This document shows, one piece after another, positions 32,244 to 44,434 of a stretch of DNA of 64,000 nucleotides. The notes beneath the pieces were generated by a model. That model saw nothing but the letters and a program-made list of their open reading frames with translations. It had not been told where the DNA came from and did not search any database. Numbering within the stretch: the first letter of the stretch is position 1; each line of letters begins with the position of its first letter. The DNA lies in contig OU015567.1 of assembly GCA_907165135.1 (NCBI GenBank), positions 8,127,001 through 8,191,000 on the forward strand, written 5' to 3'. Source of the DNA: Oikopleura dioica (taxonomy: Eukaryota > Chordata > Appendicularia > Copelata > Oikopleuridae). The translations under genes and the position numbers were made by a program.

Positions 32244-34644
32244 ATGAATCGAGATCTGCAAAATCTCTGCAGCGGAGAAAGCGGCCTTCAACGACTGAAG
32301 ATCAGCACCGGTTACTCCAAGTCTCTCCACGGCTCCCAGGATAGTACTCGATAAACAAACTACATAACAAGTAGCACTAATTATGCTTATCACTCGAGCG
32401 TGTGAACGAAGGACCTATTCGAAGTTTGACAAGATAATCCTGCTTATCTTGCACTTCTTGAGAATTTCGCGAGCACAATGCCTCTTTCAGGGAGCTAGAA
32501 TTTTCTAAGCATTATCGAACATTGATTAAAAGACCTCTCTGGCTTCGAATTCGTCGGCTTTAACGACGAAGAGCCAGAAAATCGGGAATGGCATCACCAA
32601 GTACTTCAAAAGAAAAGGACTTTCCCTCCTTGGAAGCAATAATTCCAATGTAAGTAGTCTTCTTCGCGTCAAAAAGCTCATGGAATCATATTTAAAGGTT
32701 CCAAAAGCAGATCTGAAAAAGATTTCAAAAACTCCAGCTCGTCGTACTATCACTCGCCGCCAGCACTCTCACAAGGCGATTGAAGAAAACAAAGAGGTTC
32801 CAAAACCAGATGATGAGAAGAACCTCAAGTTCCCTCTGAATGAACCAGCAGAGGATCCCTTCGGTGCGATAAGCTGCCCTATTGAGCCATGGAGGCAGGA
32901 AATTTGGGAAAGACTTCCAGCTGAGAAGAAACTTCTTTCTTTTCCGTGTTACGAGCCGTATTCCTTCACTGGTAAGTTTTAAACGATCGATCTGGGAATG
33001 ACATTTGATATTCTAGCGTTCGAATACGTCCGGGCGCGAGAACTCAAGCCCACACATCGAGTTGTTGGAAATTATCTTCAGAATCATCCTGTCTTGACTC
33101 CTAGGCATCGATACATCCTCGTCAACTGGATAATGGAAGTTCAGGTAACAAGCGGCCCAGTTTCCAAGTCGTACTTCCAAGATTACTAATATAATAACAC
33201 TCAAGTACTTTGACTTGTAATTAAGAGCTGCTCTAAGCTGTTTTGTAAAATAAAGTTAGACTTGGACTCTCAAATAATCAGTTCTCTTTCCCTTTTTTTC
33301 ATGTTTCCGAGCCTCATTTTCTTAGGAAAACGATGAGTTCTACTTTCGCAACGAGCAGTTGTTCGCCGCCGTCCGCTACATCGATGTCTATCTAAGGAAG
33401 GGAATCGACAGCTACCAATACGATAATCAGTGTTATTCTCATTTTTGAACCTGATAAATTCGTTTTAACAAGCCCGCTTTTCAAATTTTTCACGTTCTCA
33501 ATTTTCGAGCCCTGTTAACTCCTCCAAAACAGCCGAACTCAAAACTTGCCATTGGATAGGTTTCAGCTATTAGCGATTACTGCCATGTTCGTCGCCTGTA
33601 AAGTTGGTGTAAGTCACAATTATTTACGTTGGCACTTGTAAACAACAGTGTTTCTATTCTTGATTTTTTTGACAACGTATCGTTGTAACCCCACGTTTTT
33701 GTTTCTTTCTAAACTTGAAAAATCTTATGATTAGCGGGAGCCGTGAGCTAATAGCTGTACAACTTGAGGACTCTTATTCAACTAGACGGGGAGACTGCAT
33801 CTCAGGCATTTTGAAAAACGAATTTTAGATGCAATATTACGCGGAGATCGCGTCCTGGGCGATTCTTGGCGATCCTGACAAGCCCTACAAAACTAGTGAC
33901 ATCCGACAATTCGAGGTCGAACTTCTCCAAGTGATCGATTGGGATGCAGAAATTTCGACTGCCTATTTCTCCCAGAAACGACTGTCCATGCTAGCTGGAT
34001 TGAAAGACTCTCAGGTACAGATTTTTCTTCTCAAGGTTAATTTTATGAACATTCAGTGTCATATGGTGAGATATCTTCTGGAGCTATCTCTTCTTGCTGC
34101 CGACATGGTGACGATTCGCCCGTCAATCATCACTTCCGCTGCCGTTTTAGTCGCGAAAACCTACTACGGCCATCCCTTAGAATGGAACGATTACATGGTC
34201 TATCACAGGATAGTGGCTCCTCATCAATACCTTGAACGCCGCCTTGCTCATTAGTAAGATTAATTGCGAGTAGTACGTAGCTTAATGGTTAGCTAACAAG
34301 ACAAATTGCAAAAGGCGCGTAAAACGACCTAAGCAGCTTGAAATGATGTTACTTGGTTTTGACAATTTTATATTATGAAAAAATTACTGAGCCGCGCAAA
34401 AAAGCGCTTATAAGTTTGAAGAACTGGCGCCTGTTTGCAAGAGCCTCATTTTCCTGATGAAGAACGCATACAACATCGGAAAGGAAAATTTGGCTGGTTC
34501 AAAGGACTATCTTTGGGCCAAGTACTCGAGCAGCGATGGCGGCATGGTAGTGGCGTGATTCTTTATTTTGCGACCTTCAAATCGGCTTTTTAGGTGGCGA
34601 TTTTGGACCAAGAGCTTCTTCAAAACTTGAGAAATTTGGAGTAA
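32244..34644 (+). CDS. Cyclin A/B-type protein, divergent
   Basis: Regulatory subunit for a cyclin-dependent kinase. Well-supported exons: 32674-32971, 33017-33144, 33326-33429, 33560-33608, 33829-34014, 34057 to the GT donor near 34255, 34405-34546 and 34594-34644, mostly with agreeing phases. The first cyclin box shows HRYILVNWIMEVQ, then NDEFYFRNEQLFAAVRYIDVYL and LLAITAMFVACKVG. The second box follows with AADMVTIRPSIITSAAVLVA, and a C-terminal KYSSSDGG. The usual SKYEE after the first box is replaced by CKVGMQYYAE, so the protein is divergent. N-terminal exons are less certain: an ATG at 32244 opens a basic stretch, and 32580-32653 (KIGNGITKYFKRKG) may be a second exon before the donor at 32654. 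AATAAA follows at 34709. Appendicularians are known to have expanded cyclin families; that link here is inference. Confidence 0.82.
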
Positions 34645-34708
34645 GCAATTTTTTATTTTTTCTGTCTTTGTTAATTTTTAAATGCCGTTTCTTATCTTTG
34701 ATATCTGT

Positions 34709-34714
34709 AATAAA
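34709..34714 (+). promoter_or_regulatory. Poly(A) signal of the cyclin gene
   Basis: AATAAA 65 bp after the stop codon. Confidence 0.6.
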
Positions 34715-37700
34715 AGAGACCTTCTTTGGACATGCTCTTTGTACGTCTCATTCTTGTTTAACCGGAGAAATTAATAGTCGCAAGTTTATTTGGCAACAAT
34801 TCGAAAAGGCGCGTCAAAAATGTACTTTTAAAAAGTGATGTTATTTCTTCGAAGCATTAGCTGAAATTCTCTGCGTCTACGCAACTTTGTGGTTCAACGG
34901 AGGAGACCCTCTTGGAGGGGAATACAAGTAAGTAGTGATGGAACATGAGTATTTTCCGGATTAGCCATAATTGCGGGATTAGATCTGACGCGTTGCGCGG
35001 GAGCTTGGGGATCCCGAGATTCCGCTTCCGCTTTATGAGAATTAGCTCGAAGGTCGAGCTACGTGGTTGCGCAACAATAGGCACAGCTAAACGGTTAGAA
35101 CGGAGCTAAACATCATGCTTGCTATAAATATACAGGTTAACTTGGCCCTGTGCACTTCCGCAACGTGATTATTTACGTTCTCAGACCAGGGCTTGGCAAC
35201 CTGTATTCAAAATCTGAGTCAGGGCCTCAAAGAGCTCTAATGAAAAGTTTTGCGAGAAATTTGATTAATTCGTCGCTCTGATTTTCAAAGAAAAGTACTG
35301 TAATTAAGAAGAAAAGGGAATTCAATGGTTCGACAATGTTTGTTTTCTGGGAAACAGGGTGCGGATGTTTGGAGTTTGCTATGATCATTCTTGAGTCCGG
35401 TTAATTGAATATTCCAAAACTCTAAGCTGTAGTTGGGTGGACTAGGTAACTTTTGAATTATGCGACGACGTCTTCCTGGAAAGGCGAAAAATCATCAATT
35501 GAAAAAACATCTTCAATTGAAGAAAATGCGATGCAAAACTGATCGAAATCGACATTGATCAATTTAACCCTCAAAGTTTAAAGAAAAATCGTTGAAAAGC
35601 GACCTAAAAATAAAACATATAAAAATCAGCATCGTCGAAATATTGTGAGCAAATACTTCCGAGAAACCGTATTGTCCGTGCAGGTATATTTGTTGTCCAA
35701 GCAGCGCTAGAACTAAGAAAAAGAGGGCTTGGCATCTTTTTTATCAAATAAGATGTTTCATTACTAGCAAGGCTGATTTGTTATCGGGAAAATTGGATAA
35801 GATTTCTTTTTCGGGATAAATGGAATTTGTCCCGGTCATGTCGAATAAAATTTGTTCCTGTTTTTTGATCGCTTATTTTCGATGTCAGGATTTGACAAAG
35901 GGTTGTCGCCAGGAGGTGCGAGGAAAGTGGGTTAACGGATTTGCCTATTTTTAGAGACTTGTTCATCGTACTTTGCCACGGTACTTATTCACTTTCGAAA
36001 AAGGGCTTGTCGGGAAGATTCCAGTAGAGAGAATATTTTCATACATAAAACCTGTGTTTAGATAAACTAAAGACAGCATCTGTTTAGAGGCGCCAAAATG
36101 ATTCCATTGACATTTGTCTACACTTCGACATGGCGGAAAATGAATCTCTGGCGTGGCAAAATAGCCAAAAGTAAATATTTCTCGGACATCTGAGCCGACT
36201 TCGCTGACCTTCAGCAAGGAAATGAAGTGACGTTTTCTTACCATACTCACCATGAAGCTCTCCTTTGGGAGTAGGAGGAGGAAGGGATTGTTTTTGCTCC
36301 GTTCAAATTAGAACAACTTAGAGGAATCTTTTTTACCAATCTTTTCCTTTTCATTTGCCTTCGATTTTACGATGCTCACTCTTTTGACGGCCAAAAACGC
36401 TATAATATGATTCTAGCGCGTGAAAGTAGTTCTAAACAAAAAATTTAGAAAAATCCAATTTTGCAGCTTCGCACGCAAATTTCGGCGTTAAATTTTAGAT
36501 GCGTGTTTGGCCTATCGAGTTCCATAAGGCGGAAGAACTCAACGAGCAAATCAGATAAATAGATTGAGCCGGAACGCATCAAAGCGCGCTTCCCCAAATT
36601 TGCGAAACATGTCACTCGCCGCTTTTTTACGATAGAGTCGGCTTTGGGACAGAATTGACAAACGGGCGCCAAATCATGAATACGATTTGCCGCTTTTGTA
36701 ATTGATAAATGTTTGATCAATCGTCTGATCACGTGCTGCGAACATGGGTAATTGCTAATTATTAATTTCCTCGCTAATGAGATAATTTATCTCAGATAAA
36801 TGATTCCAAGTTCATCGCTCTCAGCATAATTCGTTAACTATCCAAATTGATAGTATTAATCGAATGGCGGCATATTATGCCCGGTTAAGTTGTTTTGATT
36901 CAATCATGCTCACTTCCAACTTCAAGTCAAATCTTCACTTCAAATTGGTATATCAAACACTGAGAACATATTCAATTTATAAATTATAAATGTCTAGCAA
37001 GAGCCCGATATCAAATTCATAGACATCCCAAACGATTAAGGGTACTACCATCGATAACCTGATTTTCCAACGACTTTCTCAGAACTAACTGTTAACAAAA
37101 TTTCAGTTTAAAAATCCGCTGAGCTTTAAATTGAGGGTTGAAATGAAGAAGTATTGCGAAGAAATGAACAGTTTGAAAATCGGGTTTACCACCTGCGGAT
37201 ACAATTTTTTTAAAGAATAATTGAAGATTTATTTTTCATTTTTTCTCTCTCATGAACTTGATTTTTTGTTCAATTGTCATCAGCATCAGCATCATCTTCA
37301 GAGATCCGATTCTGGGCATTTTCGTAGTTTTGATTGTCTTTATTTTTGGATTCGAAAAAGCAGTGCTTTCGGTGTTTTTTCATAATTACTATACACGTTG
37401 AAACAAAGAGTAATTCTCAAGTCCGCTTTGTTTTCGACAATTAATGAAATCACTTGAATACGGGTCAATAATGCGAAACATTATTATTATGAGCATCGTG
37501 GGAGGAATAATAAACGAAACAATACCAAATAACCTCCCCGTCAAGGAGAAATTGAAATTGTTGATTGATTGTTTTTGATTTCGCTTGAAGAGCCACCCGG
37601 CGAGCTGGCCCAAAATAAAAGTGTACTTAGAAAAAATATTTATCTTAGACGCGCTTTACTAATTTACTTGATTCTAAAGTTCAACCCTCTAGGTTCTAGA

Positions 37701-37818
37701 GTTTAGGAGACAAATAAAACGACCGTTTCACCTTATATTTGAGATAATTTAATAAGGGTGTTAATATGAAATGAAAGCCTGAAAACCTGCCTTTTGGACC
37801 CTTAAAATTTGATTGAAA
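34715..37818. other. 3 kb without a supported gene
   Basis: Contains one end-like copy (35214-35226) of the CTGAGTCAGG repeat family. A minus-strand frame at 37389-37613 has one hydrophobic segment (GIVSFIIPPTMLIIIMF) but no splice or family support. Confidence 0.45.
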
Positions 37819-37824
37819 TTTATT
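37819..37824 (-). promoter_or_regulatory. Poly(A) signal of small membrane-protein gene
   Basis: TTTATT on the + strand (AATAAA on the minus strand), about 93 bp after the stop at 37917. Confidence 0.5.
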
Positions 37825-37916
37825 AAACCTACATGTGGATTTTTCCGGTATTTTTCTTTCTTTTTTAGAACTTTCCGAAATAAGTTCGTTTTCCTCGGCC
37901 ATTTTTTAAAAAATTG

Positions 37917-38290
37917 TCAGTTCTGTATTTTGAAAGACAACGTTTTCGAACCCGTGGCTAAGCTTTTGGAGTTGAGATCAGCCTCTTCTTCTTCGTCCGA
38001 TTCTTCTAGCGGTAAGTGAACGTGCCCCTGGATCAGTCCTAAAACAAAGAAGATGAATTCGGTAAAGAAGAGCAGATCACGTTGACGGAAAATAGGTGAA
38101 CTTACGAAGGTCATCTAGGCGGGCGAAAGATGCTCTTGCAAAAATGGAGAGCAAGAAGAACTCGAAAATGACGACTGCGGATTCAACCACTTTCATGTTC
38201 AGTTGCCAGTTGAGCGGAGAAACGCAAGGAATTAGTTGGAGCTTTGATATCGTGGTGAAAAAATAGCTAGGTAGATTGAGATAAGCTCAA
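37917..38290 (-). CDS. Small single-pass membrane protein, possible OST-beta-like partner
   Basis: Exon 38106 to about 38225 (or further right) and exon 38038-37917 join in phase across a 67-bp GT-AG intron. The product has a short outer segment (SPLNWQLNM), one hydrophobic helix (ESAVVIFEFFLLSIFARAS), basic residues directly after it, then an acidic tail (EESDEEEEADLN) and a stop. An internal ATG at 38194-38196 gives a 70-residue protein. The layout (Trp/Asn before the helix, Arg after it, charged tail) resembles OST-beta, the single-pass partner of OST-alpha. An OST-alpha-like gene lies just upstream on the same strand. Sequence similarity is too weak to prove this. A separate open exon at 38590-38779 (SVLLIVFIR helix) may be its 5' exon or another small membrane gene. 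Confidence 0.45.
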
Positions 38291-39111
38291 TCATACTTTC
38301 CATTATTTGACTATTAATTGGACACTATCACTTTTTAGCACGTTAATTTACACTTGAATTTCTATCACTAAAATTGCCCCTAGACCTAGGGTGGCCAAAA
38401 CGAAGGGGGTCAAAAGGGGAGCTCTCAGCCGATCAGATTTCAGTATTCGGCTTATTACAAGCGAGCGAGGCCCCCCTAGAAGCCCAAAACTTTTGCCCCC
38501 ATACCATCTTTTTAGAAAAAAGTTGAAAAGAAAAAAATTTTCCACGCGTTCCTTTGGGTCCCCCAATGATGCAAAAATGAGCGTCTGAATGCCCCTGATG
38601 AAAACTATGAGCAGCACCGAGTTAAATTTCCAATTGAGCTTATGCTTCCTGTCGAATTCCTGAATAAGAATTTGAGAATGTTTCAAAAAGATTCCTTTGG
38701 CTTTTGAGAAATCATCATCGTTACCGCATCGAGCATCTTTGACTGCTGGAACTTCTTTAACTCGAGTTCGATTCAACATTCTTTAGTTTACCTCAGAAAT
38801 TACTCTCTTCTTACCCATGTTTAATACCGTAGATGGCGGTTGAAACATATAACAATAATGTAAACGTTGGAAACGTGTTATCTTATCGCGTTTAGCGAGA
38901 AACTACGACAGACATTATGCAAGATGAAGAACATTTGAAGAAGTTGGTAGTGTAAATTCAGCTCTTCAATTAGTATTCCAAGATGGGGGAAATACAACTA
39001 AGGCCCAAAAGAAAATTTATAGTCAACTGTTTTTACATATAAAAAACCATTATTTTAATTGATATTCAAAGAAGACAAATGCTTCTGACGGCTTTTAAAT
39101 TATTTCTAGAG

Positions 39112-42100
39112 AATAGAACTCTCCTTGAACATATTGGCGGCGTAAATGCAGGTGATGGTGGAGAGGAGCCGGATAACACCAAAGTAGTTGTCTACGATGG
39201 GATTAATTTCGCGATATACAAGAATTCTTGCGGCTTGGCAAAATACCAACTTGACAGTGAAGAAACACTCGGGCCAATTTTTTAGAACGCGCGGTAAATT
39301 GACGCGAAAAGGGCACTTTTAATCACTTCTAGCTACAGGCAGCTGTACGTTTGTTCTTTTCCAAAACTCGATCAACTTTGTTTAATTTTATTTTCAGGAG
39401 GCAGAAAGATAATTGAGCCCCTTTTTCAAACGTTTTTCCAGTTCATATTTGAGGCTAGGCTCGATGTAAAAAACCTGAGTCAGGGTCTGAAGAACTAAAC
39501 GAAGCGGCTTTTTTCATAAATGAAGCCGCTTAGTTAATAAAAATAAGCCGCTATACGCCTTTTCATTTTAGCTCTACCGACCCTGACTCAGGTTTTCTAC
39601 ACAGATTGCTGAGGCCATATTTTAGTGATTGGAAAAAGTTAGGTTCGAGTAACTCTGTTCTTGCGAGTTCTTAATCTCACATTTCTAATGTCGCCGATTT
39701 CGGCAAAACTGACACGACTTACCAGGCGTGATCTTGCTAAAGTGATTCCCAGCGACAACTTCTACCCAGGCGACATCGCAATACAGGATGATCTAAAAGA
39801 GTGTTCGAAGAAAGAAGCCTTCTTTTTGAAGGTAAGCGGTTCTTTGAACACTTTCCGAGATAAAACCAATAATGACGTTCATAAAGCAGAATTGGATGAT
39901 CCCCCACTTCATAAACTTCGCCCAGAAGCTAAAAAAAAACGCATCGTGAGATTTGAGTGCCTGTCGAATTATGCAAAAAATAAGCCTAAGCTTGATTGAA
40001 GCCAAAATATTTGAAAAAACAAGAATTTGAAAACAAACTTCAAGATTAAATTAACTTCTTATCCAAAAATAAAATAGCAATTGACATTTGTAAATTTTGT
40101 AAATATAACTGAAAAAACCTTGCCCAAGAATTTTCGCAAGAAATCCATAAAAAATACCGATTTTTTTTTGTTTGCAACTTTGGGAAAGCCTTTTTAGCAA
40201 ATAAGGGTGACACTTACATATTATTGTGAACAACTGGCAGGCAACAAAGACAGCAACAAGGGATTGCGTTCGATTTGGCCTCGAAACATTCTTGCGTGAA
40301 CCTCCGTCGACCGCCGTGAATCATTAGAACCAAACTGAAGAGAAAATTAAGGAATACCTTTGACGACCGCCAGTGATTTTGTTTGATATGACCCCTGAAT
40401 TGTTTTTTTTCTCAAAATTGAACTTGCCAACTTGAAAGCTTCAAGGCCAAATTTTCTTATAAAAATAAATCGTAAATAAAATATGCGGTTTTCATTTCTC
40501 TAGGACACCCTAATTTTAACAGATTAATAATTCCAAATATAAATTGGGGTGTTTTTTAAATGGGCATTTTCCACTAATATATCCTAATTTTAACGGATCT
40601 GAAGAATATTTAATCCCGGATTAATAATCCGTTAAAATGGCGATATCGAGAAAATTGCCCAAAAGAGACCGTAAGTTATGTTTGGAGCAGAGTCATTTGT
40701 CTCTAATAATTTGAGTCTAATTATTTGAGTCTAATTATTAGACTTGTAAACGAATATTTCCTTCCACAAAAAAGCCCCCCAACCGGAAATTATCTTGAAG
40801 TAATACATAGTCCTACATACGTATTTCTATTTGTATGTATACCTGAACAACTTATTGATAGCAAAAGCAACCCAAACATCGACGGCAAACTCCATATACG
40901 AGATTGATCTAAAAACCAAAGCAAAAATTTGTTACGAAATTTTCCCGGCCTCAGAAAATCTGAAATCATCTAAAAAACCACGTAGCGTGTACTGTTGGTT
41001 ACGATAAAGCTTTTGAACTGAGTGGCGTCGGGCTTTTCGGAAAAAAAGAAAATTTCCTACCTCGGGATAAACAGCGCGATCATGAAGCAGCAAATTCCGG
41101 CGGGGTAGATTCCTGGATTCCTGATTGAAACTATTTGAAAGCAAAAATAAGCGACTAAATAGTATTTGAGAAGAATCTTCTCAGACGATTCTTTCTAAAG
41201 CGACCTTCTTTTTTTCGATCCAGCAAGAAGAATACTGGGGTAAATTGTTGAATTAAATATTTATTGAAATAGTCGTAGTAGAAAGGACTACGTAAGCGAA
41301 AGCATGTCGCGAATACGAGTGAAGACAGTAGTTTATTAATTTCATCAAATTAACCTGTTCGCCTCGGACAAGAAAGTACACATGTCCCGGGATTTGTTCA
41401 AATTAGAGTGAAAGCAAATACCGAAAAGGGGGGACAAGGGTCGTCTACAAATCAGCCTTGTTGCCACAATTTCAGTCGTAAGATCTGAGATATCGATGCC
41501 GTAATTTTGTTCTAAGCCGTTTTTCTTAATTCTAGTGAAAAATCGCTAAGCTCAGAAAATTTCTCCCAAAAAACTCTTTTCATTTTGAAAAATATTATAT
41601 TTTTCTATCATGAGATAATTGTTAGAACAGCGTTGTAATTAACTTTAGCGCTTGAAATTGAGTGGAATCAGACGCTCTGAATAATTATCCTTACGATTGC
41701 TACCACCCTGTTAATAAATTTAATCACTTTGTTCAATTACAAAACAATGCATAATGCGCGCTCAAAATTGCCTTGGCAATTGAGCAATTTTCAATCTGCA
41801 ATCAAAACAAAACAATACGATTAACTGAGCTCAACAAAGATCAATTTTGCTTGATCAACTGAATAAAACTTCATTCTTTCGTCGTTTTTTCTACGTGTTT
41901 ACTGTTTAAATTCGGGAGAATTAGGCATGGACAGGCCCAGATTTCGCCGCAAAGCTGTTGCTGTTTATGAATACTTTATTTTGGAGCTAGGTGGATTTGA
42001 GTTTTTCGCGTGAATTGATCGGCTTTGGCTTAGCTTTTTTGGGTCTTTTTGGATAAACGTTGTCGTGGCGCGAAACGGTCCAAACAGTTCAGCAGTACGC

Positions 42101-42790
42101 ATTAGTCCCGAGATCAGACCACAACAACGTATCATTTTAAGGCGGATAAGGGGCGGATAAATATGCTTTTTTGTTGAAAATAAGTCTTGTTCGATCCTAG
42201 ATTTTAAATCCGGGAAACTAACGAAGCCAATAACTAGTTCCGCGGAAACCAAATGGGACTTCTGAATAGTGCGACAGTTGGCTACCTGTGTAGAAAGCCT
42301 GAGTCAGGTTTTCCACACAGTTCTCAGGCTTCAAAGGGTCATCGAAAAACCCCGGTCCGGTGGAGTTTTATAAGCGAAAAAAAGGTTCGAAAGATCATAA
42401 AAAAATGTGTTTCAATCAGCCAATTTCCTAAAATAAGAGTTCTCAAAAAGAAGCGCTCCATTCTGAGCACCTTAAAAAAAGCCCCTCAAAAATCCTTTTC
42501 TTCCCCGTGAGGGTGGTACTCAAGCACGTTCGTTTCCAAACGATGATTTTTCTTTTTGAAGAACCCGTTCCTAAAATCCAATAGAGAGTGTATCGGACTC
42601 GTTTTCTTCTCGCGTGTTTTTGCAAAAAGTGGCATTCGGAAATGAATATCTTTTTGAAGGATAAGTAGATTAGCGATATTAAGTAATTGGACGAGGAAGA
42701 GCTTATCCTTTCCAGAATGGCAGAAATAGTGATCAGCACCGGAATTAGGACATAAAAGGTGGTAGCCACTCCGCCCCAAGTAGCGCGCAT
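39112..42790 (-). CDS. OST-alpha/TMEM184-like multi-pass solute transporter
   Basis: Seven exons in transcript order: 42790-42571, 41112-41061, 40908-40843, 40334-40218, 39928-39850, 39792-39723, and a last exon ending at about 39112. Phases agree at each of the first five junctions. The reading fits the OST-alpha fold: first helix FYVLIPVLITISAIL, basic loop ARRKRVRYTLYWILG, then IYPAGICCFMIALFIPR, EFAVDVWVAFAIN, MIHGGRRRF, the Cys-rich CCCLCCLP, KWGIIQFCFMNVII, and final helices VKLVFCQAA and FGVIRLLSTITCIY before FKESSIL-stop. OST-alpha proteins move bile acids and steroids at the plasma membrane with OST-beta; TMEM184 relatives act alone. The first intron (42570-41113) needs a GA-AG boundary for the exact family match. 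The junction before the last exon is unresolved and an exon of about 20 residues may be missing; a small MITE sits there. Confidence 0.78.
39466..39600. mobile_element. Small MITE of the CCTGAGTCAGGGTC family
   Basis: 135 bp with inverted ends AAAAACCTGAGTCAGGGTC and GACCCTGACTCAGGTTTTC, and internal GCGGCTT/AAGCCGC hairpins. It lies in an intron of the OST-alpha-like gene. Related sequence occurs at 35214, 42290, 46794-46964 and 63815. Confidence 0.7.
42283..42318. repeat. Collapsed palindromic copy of the CCTGAGTCAGG family
   Basis: Nearly perfect palindrome: TGTGTAGAAAGCCTGAGTCA followed by its mirror ending TTTTCCACACA. It looks like two element ends joined with the interior deleted. Confidence 0.6.
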
Positions 42791-44434
42791 ATTCTCATGA
42801 AAAACCTAAATATTCGGATAATAGAAGGGCAAAAATAGAAGGACGGAAGTTAAAGAGGTTTGACGATTCAAATTTAATCTTCTTTAGGAAAAATAATTTC
42901 TGCCATCTTGGTTTCATAATTTTTGATACCGTTTTTGAGTATACTCAAATAAGTCAAAAGAATTTCACAACGAAGAATTTCTAGCTCCTAATTTCTATTT
43001 TATAATAACAAATCCTCAAGCAGGATACAGCGACAAACGAAGAGGGTATAATCCGTTCACCTTTCACAATATTATGCATCAAATAAGGGCATCACTCTAT
43101 TTCCCAAACAGAATTTTACCTCAGAGGTCGGCGCAATCGACATGCAAGTATTTCGCCAATCGGCCGGGTTGAAGCCCTTTTCCACGGGTTTTAGGCTCAA
43201 TTTTAATCAGATCATTTCAAGAATCCGCAATTTTGTAAATGATGAACCCGTGGCTTCAAAACTACATTCAATTTCTTCGCATGCTGCACCTCTCCAAAGT
43301 CCACTTCTTCGCTCATTTCTTTCAATCTCTGTTTCTGATAGCGTATGCGATGAATATTTTCTTGGCAGTGGAATTGATGCTCAGCGAATTGTTAATATTG
43401 ACTCGACCGTCATTTATTATTATACCAACAATTATTCACTCTCTGCAAATTTTGCGCGGCTCGAGAAAATAAATTTCAAGCGTAGAATTCCTGGAAAACG
43501 GAAATCATAGAATCTATCAGATTTTATCAAACTTGATGAACTTGCGATTGAGTTCATCAGATAAACATCACAGAAAACCTTTCTTAATTCAAGAAGCGAG
43601 TTGCGGCTTCGAGAAATGTAAATAAAGCCGCACTCAGTGCGGCTTTTCATTTAAAACTCGAAGCCGCACTCAGTGCGGCTTTTCATTTAAAAACTCGAAG
43701 CCGCAAGCGGCTTCTCGATTTTTACCCGTATAAAATATTGATTATATTAAATATTCTATAAACTATTGTCTTTTTCAGCTTTTTCAAGCTCTTTCACGAT
43801 CCTTTTTACAAAAAGCAGAAATCCGAAATTCAAAGACAGAATTTTCTACTTTAGAAATGAAATTTTTTCTTCTTCTTTCTTCTTCTTAAATTTCTAAACA
43901 GCCTCTAAAGTATATTTATCGAGTCAAGAAACGTGTTTCTCCATAGATAAGTTCCCCACGACCTCTCGAAGCAATAGTTTCTGCGGTGAATAAATTTAAA
44001 TATGGCATAGTTAAGTATTTGCAATTGGAGTTTCGACAATTGAGAGAAGCGCTATCTGTACCCTGAAAGTGTTCGGAAGTCGATAAAAATGAACAGAAGA
44101 TAAACTGGTGGCTATCACTCTTTTTTGCTGGCAGCGATCTGGTGAATAACACGCGCTCTTGAATTGACCAGCTATCGATCCCTAGAAAATGAAAAAGCTG
44201 AAAAACCAAAAATCCGGACACGATAAATCCCGCTGAATTCACTCCAGCGTCTGAATTTTTAAGGCACGCAACTGATGCTTAAAAAGGGGCCTTTAATAAA
44301 CAGGATAAAATATATTTTTAAACAAGGAGGAAGAAGAAAAGATGATTGTTTCCGCCAGTTACGACAAAATGGTGATAAAAATCAAAATCTTTTCTTTGTC
44401 TACCTGAAGCGCTTGGCTTGACGCTTGGTAGAAA
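42791..44434. other. Region between OST-alpha-like and protease genes
   Basis: Holds the hairpin repeat at 43611-43718 and a strongly hydrophobic + frame at 43239-43472 (MLHLSKVHFFAHFFQ, FLIAYAMNIFLAVEL) that could be a membrane protein fragment but has no splice or family support. Confidence 0.4.
43611..43718. repeat. Tandem hairpin repeat, 36-37 bp period
   Basis: The perfect hairpin GCCGCACTCAGTGCGGC occurs twice 36 bp apart, each followed by TTTTCATTTAAA and ACTCG. Related half-hairpins (TTGCGGCTTCGAG and AAGCCGCAAGCGGCTT) flank both. The same AAGCCGC motif is found inside the 39466 and 46794 MITEs. Confidence 0.85.

Noticed and set aside
37813-38019. + strand frame ending in a Ser-rich run
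   Set aside because: It is antisense to the acidic tail of the small membrane protein, which has better splice support.
39661-39999. A 112-codon + strand frame with a poly(A)-like signal after it
   Set aside because: The opposite strand encodes OST-alpha-like exons (39928-39850, 39792-39723) with matching family sequence and splice phases, so this is a shadow.
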